Shown here: positions 36,118-46,551 of the stretch, one piece after another
Position numbering within the stretch: the stretch's first letter is position 1
How the letters are laid out: each line of letters opens with the position of its first letter
The notes under the pieces: generated by a model
The model's database searches: none
The model's input: only the letters and a program-made list of their open reading frames with translations
Told to the model about the DNA's origin: nothing
Program-made: the position numbers and the translations under genes
Assembly (NCBI RefSeq): GCF_022605165.1
Contig: NC_063079.1
Location: 630,001 to 694,000 of the forward strand
Source of the DNA: Purpureocillium takamizusanense
Taxonomy: Eukaryota; Ascomycota; Sordariomycetes; Hypocreales; Ophiocordycipitaceae
Reading direction: 5' to 3'
Length of the DNA: 64,000 nt

Positions 36118-36410
36118 ATGCCTGCCATTGACACTGCCCTCGCCGGGCCGCAGACCCTCCACCTCCTCACGAAACGGAATTGGGCCTCCCAAGAAGCCGG
36201 CGTTATTGTCGTGTTTTGCATCGTCTTTGTCGGTGAGACAACCTCCCTCCCCCCGCCAGCGCGTCTGGTGCCCTGCCCTCCTCCGTCAAGTGTCTCCAGT
36301 CCGCGCGACGCAGGCCGCTAACACCCGCTGTCTTAGTCGCCGTCGGCCTCATTTCGCTCTGGATTCACAAGTTTTTGAAGAAGCGCAAAGCGGCCAAGCC
36401 AAACTACTGA
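36118..36410 (+). CDS. Small single-pass membrane protein, 62 aa
   Basis: Two exons (36118-36232, 36337-36410) with a 104-nt intron (GTGAGA donor, CTTAG acceptor). The intron interrupts the codon for the first Val after VVFCIVFV. The joined protein has a soluble N-terminus (MPAIDTALAGPQTLHLLTKR), one hydrophobic span of about 22 residues (GVIVVFCIVFVVAVGLISLWI), and a short Lys/Arg-rich tail (HKFLKKRKAAKPNY). The positive-inside rule would place the tail in the cytosol or matrix. I recall similar short proteins in other sordariomycetes but no function. The clean splice, the composition and a long C-rich leader all support a real gene that simple ORF length filters would miss. Confidence 0.75.
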
Positions 36411-36638
36411 TTGTCATTGAGGCGGCGTGGATGATGATGCACCATCCTGGTCGAATGTCGCTGGCTCGACCCGACACGCCCGCAACTGTCTAGCGACAGA
36501 CACCCTTCTTCTATAGCTTCTGCTCACTGCGTGTTTCCCCCCCATCTACTACCAAGTTACTACTATCTACGCCTCATCTATTTTGAGCTTCTAATAAATG
36601 GCGTGTCCTTCCTTTTCCCACCCCGTCAGCGACGCTCA

Positions 36639-38588
36639 TCAGTCCAGCCCATGGCCGCCCACCTCCCAAGCCGCCGCCGCGAGCAACACGCCCGACTCGT
36701 CCCACCTCTTGCCCACGAGCTGCATGGCGACGGGCAGCTTGCTCTTGCCATCGCGCGCGGTGGCCCAGCCCACCGGCATCGACAGCGCGGGGTGCCCACT
36801 GATGTTGAAGGGCGACGTATTCGCGCCATGCCCGACTGCGCTATAGTATCTCTCCAACGCGCTGCCGTCTGCAGAGGCGTGAGGCGGCGCCACGGTGGCC
36901 GTCACGGGCGTGAGCAGCACGTCATACGACTCCAATGCGTTGTCATAGGCGGCACGTAGCTGGTGCACGTGCATCATGGATTTCGCCCGGACGCTGTGGG
37001 GGAGCTCCTCGAAGTAGCCCTTGAAGAGGAGGGTGTTGACGACGGCGGGATTGGACTTGGTCATGGTGTCGAACCACTTCTGGTCCGGCTTGGGCGCGCT
37101 CAGATTCGACATCGGGTGCGAGAGCAACTCGCTGGGCTTGTTGCCGAGTAACGTGTCGGCCATGAGGCCTCGGTTTGTCGTGACCCAGATTGCCCTCCCT
37201 ACGGCATGGAGCGGGATGGAGACCTCGTCCACGATGGCACCGAGCCGTGCGAACCTCGCGGCCGCTTCTCGTATGACTTGTTCGACCTCTGCGTCCACCT
37301 TGAACACCTCAAAGGCTTCCTTGAGCACGCCCACGCGCAGCCCCTTGGCTGCAGTGCTCGTAGTCCACTCGCCGGCCTCGGATTTCGAGGATATCGCCGC
37401 GTCGAGGACCTCGTGGTACTTGGGCACATTGCGGCGCAGCGGTGTCTCGGGTGTCATTCGGTGGTCTATCCCATCGTAACCCGCTAGGACGCTGAGGAGG
37501 AGCGCAGTATCTCGTATGGAAGCGGCCATGGGACCGGCAAAGTCGATCATAGGATGGAGGCCAGCGATGCCAGTATATGGCACGAGCCCATGAGTCGGTT
37601 TGAGGCCGTATATGCCACAGTATCCAGCCGGCTTCATGCCATCATGTCATGTTAGCTCACAAGGCTGCTGGGCCACGCGCATCGCCAGAGGCACTTTGGT
37701 AATGAGCGAATTGGGCTTGGGCTGTGTGTACATACCGTTCGTATGCTGCCCGCCTGGTCAGTCCCAACGGCGAGATCGACCCCCTCGCCAAGGTCATCGA
37801 CGGGCAGCCCTTTCCGCTCTCTCCATCGCCGGACCACCTGAACGGCGACCAACGCGGCGCACCCGCTACTGCTCCCGCCCGCCGAGTGGCCCTTCAACCA
37901 CGGATTGTCGACGGGGCCAGTGGCACTCGTAAAGGAAGCCAGCGACACGCAGTAGTTTTCGCATGTTGCTGTCCCTTTGATGACGCCGCCTGCCTCCAAG
38001 ACCCGGGCGACCACGGGGGCGTCGATGTCAGGCACCGGGTACGGCTCCTCGCTAGATAGATGAAACGGCTGCGTGCCGCATGTCATCGGGATGCCGGAGA
38101 CGCTAATCGTGTCCTTGACAGAGACCGACCGGTGCGATAGCAGTCCGTCATCACCGGCGCTGGGGCTGCGAAGCTGGAACTGTGTGTCGCCGTTATTAGC
38201 ACAAAATGGTGCGGTGCTACATGTAAACATACAAGGTTGGGTGTATGATGTGGTACCTTGTGACTCCATGCATTGAGCGGATTGTCAGTCGGCTCTGGCC
38301 TCTTAAAGGCCCGAAGCTCCTCTGATCTTGAGACGGGAGCCAGGCGCGGGTCAAAGTACTGCGGAAGCGAAAGAACCTGCTTCACGTCTTTCTCTAGATC
38401 ACGGAGGATCGCGAGGTAGTCGAGTTCGTCTTGCGGCGTCATAGAGAAGCCATGACGAGCTACCATGTCACGGAACTTATCCAGGGACAGGGGCAGCCTG
38501 TGTGTTGTGAGCACATGAGCCAGATTCCCTTTTTGCAAGTTTGGCACGGGCAAACTCACTCGGGCCCATTGGAAAGGGTTCGCGTCAT
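36639..38588 (-). CDS. Amidase signature-family enzyme
   Basis: Four exons (38588-38560, 38497-38257, 38179-37736, 37631-36639) encode 568 aa. The first exon has only 29 nt and ends at a GTGAGT donor. The three introns are 61, 77 and 104 nt and keep frame. The amidase-signature Ser-cisSer-Lys triad is visible: Lys112 in VKDTI, the Ser cluster at 193-195 in GGSSSG, and nucleophile Ser235 in DQAGSIR, followed by PAGYCGIYGLKPTHG. Enzymes of this family hydrolyse amides, nitrile-derived amides or carbamoyl groups. Substrate cannot be read from sequence, and the roughly 90-residue N-terminal region has no recognised domain. No signal peptide is present. The gene is convergent with the small membrane-protein gene (about 230-nt gap). 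Its divergent neighbour on the other side is an amino-acid transporter. Confidence 0.88.
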
Positions 38589-39678
38589 GGTGCAGCAAAA
38601 GCATAAAGAATTGGCGGGCAGGGGACTGGGCGTCTGCAGCTTGGGTTCGGGGCCTGATGCACCGAGCCTGAGACACCTCCGTGGCGACCGGTTCGCAGAA
38701 GTTGCAACCGCGACTTCAGCTTGATGCTGTCTGGGTCTGTGAAGTATGTCGATCAGAACCTGGCAGCCTCTAGGGTTCAGTCTGCTGCGTTGCCAACATC
38801 TGCTGGTGGCGGTCGCTTCATGCTCTGGCCTGCCGACCTCCGATCATCGCGCCCGATGCTCGCTGCTGACGCGCGGGGTAACACGACGCCCTGCGACAAG
38901 AAAAACCCCAGGGCTTGTCGGATATCCCGATGTCTCCCAGCGTCGGTTGCCGGGTGCTGTCACGGCGCCACCATTAGAAAAGCCGGGTTGCTGCCACCAC
39001 AGATGCCGTGGCTTCCGTCAACCGGCCCCATGGGGCGCCTGACTGTGTGCAGTTCGGCATGGCGTGCCGATTTCCAACTTAGTACAAGGAAATCTGGTCA
39101 CCAATTGAAACTATACTGACAGGTGCGGAGTCCCCATCGGGACAGCGCGCTATGTATCCAGTCGCCGCCTGCCGCCTGGTCTTGTCGTGTTCGCCGTATA
39201 GGACTCGGACGACATATCTCAGTTGTCTCAACCCTTATTGCAGATGTCAAGCTCAGTCACTGCTAGAGGGCGCTTCAGAATGAGGGCGCTATCCTGGAAC
39301 AGGTACCTGCGACGTTCATCTTCACCGAGGGTAGATAAGCTTATGAGGAGCTTCCAGGCGGCCGCTTCGGCGTGACAACGGGATGCGACCCTTCCACAGT
39401 CATAACTGGCACTTGTGTGCCGTTACACCCGAAGCCACCCCCGTTCGCGAAGAATCCCCACGGCCCTTTGGCACCTGTAGGTCTCACAGCAGCACAAGGT
39501 TCAGGAATGGCGATGTCGAAGGCGATCGCCTGCCCTTTTGGGCACTCACTGCGACTACAAGAAATTTTGTGCTATAACTAATCGCTCCGTCGCGCTCGCC
39601 CCAAACCAGGCTAGATAGCTCTGCGACATCGTCGGTCCAAAGTTTGTACGATTCTTCATGTTGTAAATCGCTGTAAGA
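38589..39678. other. Divergent promoter region
   Basis: About 1.1 kb shared by the amidase (-) and the amino-acid transporter (+). No gene is seen. A shared promoter would allow co-regulation, which is inference. Confidence 0.5.
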
Positions 39679-41674
39679 ATGGATAGCGCTACGAAGCAAG
39701 AGGACCCTGTCGTCGGCTCGTCAGAGAAGGTTGAGCGTCCCGGCAACACCAAGGCTGAAACGGCGCTCTTCAATTACGTCAAGCCGCAGTTGCGCAAAAC
39801 CCACGATCCCGATGTGACATTCGAGGAATATCATTACTATGCGAAGAAGACGCGCGAGGAGGAGTTGACGCTCGAGGCTCCCAAGACCAACTGGAAGGGC
39901 CTCGTGATGAAGAAGAAGACGATTCCGAGTGGAGAAGGCGATGCAAGCACACACGCAGCGGCTCGCATGCCCACGGAAGAAGAGCTGGCGAACCGTACCA
40001 ACCGCCTTGAAATCACCGACGAGGAATGGACCAACGCAAGCCGCGCCTTTAGAACGGCATCGGGTGGTGCCTGTAAGTGATCTTGTCGCGCCGCAGATGT
40101 TTGAGCCACTAACATGATGGAGGCTTCTACTTGATTACGACGGACGTCTTGGGTCCTTTCCCGGTGGCTTTCTCCTTGGGCACGTTGGGATGGGGTCCGG
40201 GTAAGAGACTCAACTCTTCGCAACGCCGACGTACCGTGCTGCTTTGCGAAGTCTAGGCATCAGCTTACGCTAAATAGGTATCGCCTTCTATACCATCTTC
40301 GGATTCTTCGCCGGATACTCGGGCTACCTCATCTGGAGGGTGTTTATCGGCATCGACAGTTACGAGTTTCCCGCCCGAAACTACGGTGACCTGGGGTTCC
40401 GCACCTGGGGCACGACCGTCCGCCACATCACAAACTTCCTGCAAGCAATTGCGCTGCTTCTCCTGCTGGGACAAGTCACGATACTCTTCGGCCAGAACAT
40501 ATCCGAGATCTCAAAGTTTCGGCTTTGCTATGTCGTCTGCCCGATCCTGTTCGTCGTGGCAGGGTTCTTCTTGACACAGATCCGGACGCTCAAGGCATAC
40601 GGATGGGTTGCCACGCTCGCCATTTGGATGAACCTCTTGACCATCTTCATCTCCATGGGCGTCATCGCCAACTCGCCCCCCAATTACGCGATTGCGACCC
40701 TAGGATCCGCAGGGAGCGCCGTGGACAAGAGCACAATCACCCCCGACAAGGACGGCAACTACCCGCCCATCATGCACTACACTGGCCTGCCCCCCGGCGG
40801 CTTGGTCGGCTCCATCAACGGCTTGCTGTCGGGCGTGTTGGCCTATGCAGGTGCTCAGCTGTTCGTGGAGTTTCTGGCCGAGATGAAGCGGCCGAGGGAC
40901 TTTCTCAAGGCAATGTGGGGTGCCCAATTGTTCATTTACACGGCATATCTCGTCTACGGATGCTTCGTCTACCATTTCCAAGGGCAGTATAGTTTCAACC
41001 CAAGCTTCCAGGGCGTGAGCACCTATGCCTGGCAGACAGTCGGCAACTGCATCTCTCTCGTGGCTGGCCTGATTGCCGCTGGTTTGTACGGCAATATTGG
41101 CATCAAGGTCGTATACAACAATATCCTACTGGACATCTTCAACGCTCCGCCGCTGGTCACAAGGAAGGGGAAGCTCATATACGCGTCAATCGTGCCGCTC
41201 TGGTGGTCGACCGCGTTCATCATTGCGGCCGCGATCCCCGACTATTTCGGCTTCATCAGTGTCATGTCGGCCTCTACGCTGCTCAACCTCACGTATACGC
41301 TGCCCCCGCTCTTTGCGCTCGGGTTCGACATCCAGCGCCATGCCGTCCGCGGCGAGATCGGCGAGGGCTTTGACCCAAGCACCGGCCGGGTCACACGCAG
41401 CGGGTCCACGCTGCAACGCTGGATGAGAGGTTTCCGCGCCGGCGGCCCGTTTCAAGTCGCCCTCAACATCTGGCACGTCATCTATTTTCTCGCATCTCTC
41501 TCGATGTGTGGGTTGGGAATGTATGCGGCGGTGCAAGGTGAGTGCCCCCAACGGTCATGCGATCGTAAAAGGACCCCCTTTTGACAGCTGTTCGACGCAG
41601 GGATGATTGAGGCGTTCAAGGAGCCCCAGCTGAACTCGTTTTCTTGCGTTTCACCCCTCAACTTGAACGCATAG
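39679..41674 (+). CDS. AAAP-family transmembrane amino-acid transporter
   Basis: Four exons (39679-40072, 40123-40200, 40278-41537, 41601-41674) encode 601 aa, with introns of 50, 77 and 63 nt. A hydrophilic N-terminal region of about 135 residues, with the charged block YHYYAKKTREEE, precedes a membrane domain. That domain begins near FYLITTDVLGPFPVGFSLGTLGWGPG and IAFYTIFGFFAGYSGYLIWRVF and contains about ten further hydrophobic spans. This fits the fungal branch of the amino acid/auxin permease (Aa_trans) family, which moves neutral amino acids by proton symport. The last exon adds only 24 residues. The substrate is unknown. It lies head-to-head with the amidase. Confidence 0.88.
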
Positions 41675-41872
41675 GATTAAGTTTCTATTGCAAGAGGCTA
41701 GCTTGAAGCAACGTTGATGTGTTTAAGGTATTAGCTTATTTCTTAGCGAAGATCAATCAGATTGGTATTTGCAGGCCAAAGTAAGTTTTGGGCCGCAAAC
41801 TTCTCGCACGTGTTGAAGTGCCCGAGGGTCAAAGCTTGACTGGCTCTATGTGACTTGATTAGCCCCATGCTG

Positions 41873-42280
41873 CTACCGACAACACCGTAAGTTGTAGGGT
41901 TTGCTATGCATACCGACAACAAATACTGCAACGGCCTGTCGTCCGCTTCCTCCCATAACCCTAACGGTAAACTCATCCGACTCGCTTCCGTGACCGAACT
42001 TGCTGGGTCCCACGTAGCGGACGTCCCAAGAAAACATGAGCTTGCCTCGGGGCCCATACCCGGCGATTCGGTATTTAACTGACCCGGCCGTCCCGGCTCC
42101 CACGTGGGGTGACCTGCAGCGCCACATACCGCTCTCCCCAGCGCGAATCTCCTCCGGAGGATGCGATTCGGGAGTGCCCGTCATCCACTCTCCTTGCTCG
42201 AGATGCAGGGACCCGCTGTCGATGACGAGTTCTTCATTGGTCTGGTTGAGCACCACGACGACAAGTTCTCTGGCTGCCAT
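41873..42280 (-). CDS. Small beta-sandwich protein, ET79/aegerolysin-like
   Basis: Single-exon frame of 135 aa. Its pattern resembles the bacterial crystal protein ET79 and fungal aegerolysin-like proteins: VVVVLNQTNEELVI, GEW then P-P-E-x-I-x-A-G-x-S-x-M-W, GTAGSVKYRI, a SWDVRYVGPSKF block (compare the WDNPYVGSN motif of the family), and an ending like GGSGRQAVAVFVV. The family includes membrane-lipid-binding proteins, some of them pore-forming partners; activity here is unknown. No signal peptide is visible, as in other aegerolysins. The domain seems to finish near residue 120. The remaining residues read through a potential GTATGC donor, so the true 3' end may be spliced. The gene sits alone between two transporter genes. 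Confidence 0.5.
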   Translation of the reverse strand: MAARELVVVVLNQTNEELVIDSGSLHLEQGEWMTGTPESHPPEEIRAGESGMWRCRSPHVGAGTAGSVKYRIAGYGPRGKLMFSWDVRYVGPSKFGHGSESDEFTVRVMGGSGRQAVAVFVVGMHSKPYNLRCCR

Positions 42281-42376
42281 GATTTAATGATGATGGGGTT
42301 TTTTTTGGGGGTTCCAGGAACCTAGAGTCAAATGCAGAAAATCGGAGGCCGGCGCGTGGCATGACGATGACGTTGG

Positions 42377-42382
42377 TTTATA
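42377..42382 (-). promoter_or_regulatory. Putative TATA box of the ET79-like gene
   Basis: TATAAA on the minus strand, about 100 nt upstream of the ATG at 42280. Confidence 0.4.
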
Positions 42383-44243
42383 GCTGGGTGAACCGTTTAC
42401 TCGCTAATGAACGGAACGACACGCCGGTCAGTACGGTGGCGCAGAGTGGCATGGTCTCGGCCCGCCCAACGGGACTTTGAAACTTTATTCTCAAGCTTGA
42501 CATTCGAGGAACACCAAGCTGAAGATCATATGGACGGCTCGATAAAGCTTGTCTAGGGCTTCGTGGTCAGCCGCATCATGCCATTTCTTCAATCGTTCCG
42601 CGAACAGGATGCACGCGGTCGACTGAGCCACGCGCAGCTTGCGACTACCCCTTGAATAGCCAGCAGCAATAAATTGTTGGACCTGCATATTGTCCGCCGC
42701 CAAAGTTTGCGAGCCTGGAACTTTGTCGAAATTGGAGACCTGCACCATTTGCATGTTAGGAGAAAGGGGACCGAGATAGCCTAATTGTAAAGAGTTCGAA
42801 GTGAGAGTGTAGCCGCATGCAAACCACCTTGCAGGCGTGCATTTCAGGAGTGCAAATAGGATTATAGATGCAGTTGCGTTCTCACGGGTTGCTTCTCTCG
42901 GGTTGCTCCTTACGAGACGTACTTGAACAGCGGGCTCTTCTCACCCTTGCGCTCCGGCTCCTCGTCTGTGTATCTCGCTCATAGCTCTTCCTCTATTATC
43001 GTGACCTTTTTGGCATTTCTCTCTCTCGAAGAGAATCCCCAACTTCGTTACAGGTCTAAGCCTCGCCAGTGCGAAGGGAACGATGTGCCGTAGCCGCAGG
43101 GATGTCTAGAGGCCTCCCCCTGTGAGAGTAGATGTAAGAACCGGTGAGGCCGCTAATGTTGCCGACGCACACCGGGTAGCCAATGCTGATGGACCGTTTC
43201 ATGAGGTCCGGTGTTTTTGCCATGTTCTAGGGGTTAAATTCTGGCAATATCAGATACATACGGTGAGCTGATCGTCTCAACTATGAAGGCTGTTGCTTTT
43301 GAAGTCCGGGTATGACCCCTTAGTCTGACCTACAGGCGCACAGTAATCCATAAGAGACCGATATATCCTCTTGAAAGAAACGCGACGATAATCGTTTCTC
43401 TCTCAGTTGAAAGGCACGTGGAAGATTACTGGCTCCATGTCGCCCAGTCAGAGGGCGTGATCCCACAATGCTTAAGGTGCCTGTGCAGAGCGCTACCAGG
43501 GATGTTTTATCCGGTAGATACTCGAGTGATCCTCGAACAAGCGATATAGCATCATCATTGAGGAGCTGAGACTGCTAGGCGGCTGGAGTTTACCCAGCGA
43601 CGCATCACTCCCAGCGACCGATGTCGGAGTGCCGCAACACCTGCGCTGTGGTCATAACAAATTGCTATAACTAGTGTCAAACTTCTTCACCGAGGCCGAT
43701 AGATTGCAGTACCTAGCCTGAAGGGGGTAGGAGTTGTGGCCAAAGCGGTGAGACCTGAGTCCGATCACGGCGATGTCGCGACTGTTGAAGTCTCGCCACA
43801 TCCAACATCCTCAGTCGATTCTCGACGTTGCCCCAACACTTCCTACTTGCCCCTTACGTATGAGACACATAATAACTGTTCCAAAATAGAAATAGACAAC
43901 GGTTTTTCACAATTCATTTGTAAGAACAAGCTAGGATCGGAGATGGGGATCGGACTATTTCCACAAGATCCCCTGCACCCATCACATCAGCCGCACTGGC
44001 ACTGGCATCCAGTCCAATGCGACGAGCTGCACGGTGTGTCTAGCGCTTTCCCTTTCCTCGATCCCGAAAATGCGAGACTTCTAATATCCCTACTTTAGTC
44101 AGTCGACATAATTAGGAGATGATCTCGCTGGTTCGCCATGATTATGAATGGCATGACGTTGGAACCAACCAACTTGCCCAATTACAACCGCAACGGCGAC
44201 ACTAGGGCTAACCTCGGTTGTCGGTACAGGCCGATTGTCAGAC

Positions 44244-44250
44244 TATAAAA
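44244..44250 (+). promoter_or_regulatory. Putative TATA box of the MFS transporter gene
   Basis: TATAAAA about 115 nt upstream of the ATG at 44365. Motif and spacing only. Confidence 0.45.
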
Positions 44251-44364
44251 CCGCCGAAGCTCCAGCAACTTCAAGAGCCTTCGTCTCAATTAAGTTATTC
44301 AGGCGGGTTGCTTCAGCCTCTTTGATCCCCTTCAATTCTTCTTGAGCGTTCAGACAGCGCATTA

Positions 44365-45876
44365 ATGGCCGGGATTGAGCTAGACGATCCCTCACACAGG
44401 CCGATTGCTGGCGGTCGACGACCCACCATCTATGATGGAGGCGACAATGAGTACGCAGCGGCCGACCATTCTGGCCCAAGCGAGCAACAGTTAGATCCCA
44501 CGGATCGGGGCCCTGCTGCCTGGAAGCTTCTCGGCACCGCGTTTGTTTTCGAAGCCTTGCTCTGGGGTAGGTGGTCTTGCGGCGATGCACCCATTGGCAC
44601 ATTCCTCGTCCTGTTGCACTTCGTCAACAGTGCATGGCGTTGACAAAGGACTTTCTCAGGCTTTCCGCTCTCTTTTGGCGTCTTCCAGAACTACTACTCC
44701 AAGCTTCCACAATTTGCAGACAACCGATACATCTCCGTGGTTGGCACAGTTGCCTCGGGTGTCTCGTACCTCGGAGCGCCGTTCATCATGCCGCTGATCA
44801 AGAGGTACCAAAAGTACCAGCGGCAGATGATTTGGGTCGGATGTTTGTGCCCGCCGTGTAAGGCTTGATGACTGTTGATGATTGAAGGTTGACGCATTCC
44901 AGGGCCTCTTTGCATCTCCGGCGTCTTGATCGGGTCCTTTGCAACCACACTCGAGGTGCTAATCCTGACACAAGGCGTGGCCTACGGAGTCGGCTTCCTC
45001 ATCTTCTACTACCCAATTCTCAGCATGGTGAACGAGTATTGGGTAACTCGGCGCGGCATGGCGTACGGGCTTCTGTGCAGCGCCTCTGGTGTCTCCGGCT
45101 CGGTGCTGCCCATCATTGCCGAAACGTTGCTCGACAGATACGGCTACAAGGTCGCCTTGCGCGCCATTGGCGTCGGTCTCATCGTGCTCACCGGGCCCCT
45201 CATTCCTTTCCTCAAGGGCCGGCTCCCTGTTTCGGAGCACAGCACAACAGCGAGGACGGATTGGACGTTTCTTCGAAACCCTCTCTTCTGGGTTTACACT
45301 GTGTCGAATGTCCTGCAAGGGCTGGGATACTTCTTCCCATCGCTCTACCTACCGTCCTACGCATCCTCGGTTGGGCTCAGCAGCCGACAAGGTGCTTTGC
45401 TCTTGGCATTGATGAGCGTCGCGCAGACAGCAGGCCAGCTGCTGTTCGGATTCTTGTCTGATCGCAACATACCGATCAATGCCCTGGCGACGGCCGCGAC
45501 GGCCGCGGCGGCGATGGCAGCGCTGACGCTCTGGGGACTGGGACGCTCGCTCCCCCCGCTGGCTATCTTTGCCATCGTGTACGGCTTCTTCGGCGGAGGG
45601 TACACGGCGCTCTGGGCTCGGATGAGCACGGCGGTGAGTCACAATCCGTCGGCCATGCCCATGATCTTCGGCACGTTCAACTTTGGCAAGGGCATCGGCA
45701 ACGTCCTGGCGGGGCCGATCAGCGGAGGTTTGATGGCAAACGCGAGATCCGATGACATGTATGGGATGCTGAAGTATGCCGGGATTGTGTCGTTTACTGG
45801 TGGAAGCATGTTGTTGAGTGCGTTTGCAATCGTGTCGTGGTACGCGCGACCGCTACTGAGAGCAACAACGGCCTAG
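44365..45876 (+). CDS. MFS transporter, monocarboxylate (MCT)-like
   Basis: Three exons (44365-44566, 44660-44842, 44903-45876) encode 452 aa, with introns of 93 and 60 nt. The second intron uses a GTTTGT donor, and the joined frame reads RQMIWVG-WPLCISGVLIGSF. After a hydrophilic head of about 50 residues there are about 12 hydrophobic spans. Typical MCT-like features are GFPLSFGVFQNYY in TM1, GVAYGVGFLIFYYPILSMVNEYWVTRRGMAYG across TM4-5, and GYGFFGGGYTALWARM-like sequence late in the protein. The family moves monocarboxylates or related small organic acids, and members often occur in metabolite clusters. It is followed at about 0.7 kb by a Zn2Cys6 regulator on the same strand. Confidence 0.9.
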
Positions 45877-46551
45877 GGGTTCAGCTCCGAGGTCCGCGAT
45901 GGCTGGATTTAACCTCATTTTCTTCATCTTCAGGTTTCTTTACATGTGATCATCTTCCCTGCGTATCAGGAAACGTGAGTTGGTCATGTATATAGTTGCA
46001 TTGGCTGGGAACTCTTGCGAACAGCCGCCGCCCAAGTCCCTGTCAGTACCAAAAAGTACATGTAACAGCTAAGATTGAAATAAACGCCAATCGCTCTCAC
46101 TTCAACGTGCAGCGTACAATGAGCCACAAATGTGAGCCTGGAGGCACTTTCAGTCTTATACGGCCCCTTGATCTTTCACAATAAAGGCCCAGTTGGTCAT
46201 TGTTACATGTGCAACATGCTGGTGCACGGTACGCCGTGTCTGATGCTCAGAACTTCAGAAGCTCGTATAGGCAATCGCCGGCATGCAGTGGGGCAATTAA
46301 AACAAGCTTGTGACTCCCGATTCCTGAATCTGATAGACAGATTGAACGCGCGGCATTGAAGCCCCGCCCTGCCTACTCTGTGGCAACGATCCTCTCGCAG
46401 CATCACGACCGACCGAGGCCATCGCATATGAATGCACAGATGTGTCTTCCACAAGACCCTCAGTGTTGCTATGTGCACGACTCTTCTATATACGCACAAC
46501 ACGGACACGCCCACGTAGGTCAGCGAGTTCCCAAAGGCCTGCGTGTCGACA
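45877..46551. other. Intergenic, promoter of the Zn2Cys6 gene
   Basis: About 670 nt between two plus-strand genes. No gene or clear core promoter element is seen. Confidence 0.55.

Larger units (their letters stand above)
42281..44364. other. Intergenic, no gene recognised
   Basis: Apart from the two TATA-like elements listed separately, 2.1 kb without a supported gene. An ATG-initiated 87-codon minus-strand frame (42754-42491) has a protein-like helical composition but no family and no splice partner. The sequence is less GC-rich than the coding regions. Confidence 0.5.

Noticed and set aside
42491..42754. 87-codon minus-strand frame as a gene
   Set aside because: It begins with ATG and has plausible composition, but no domain, no splice partner and no homolog I recognise.
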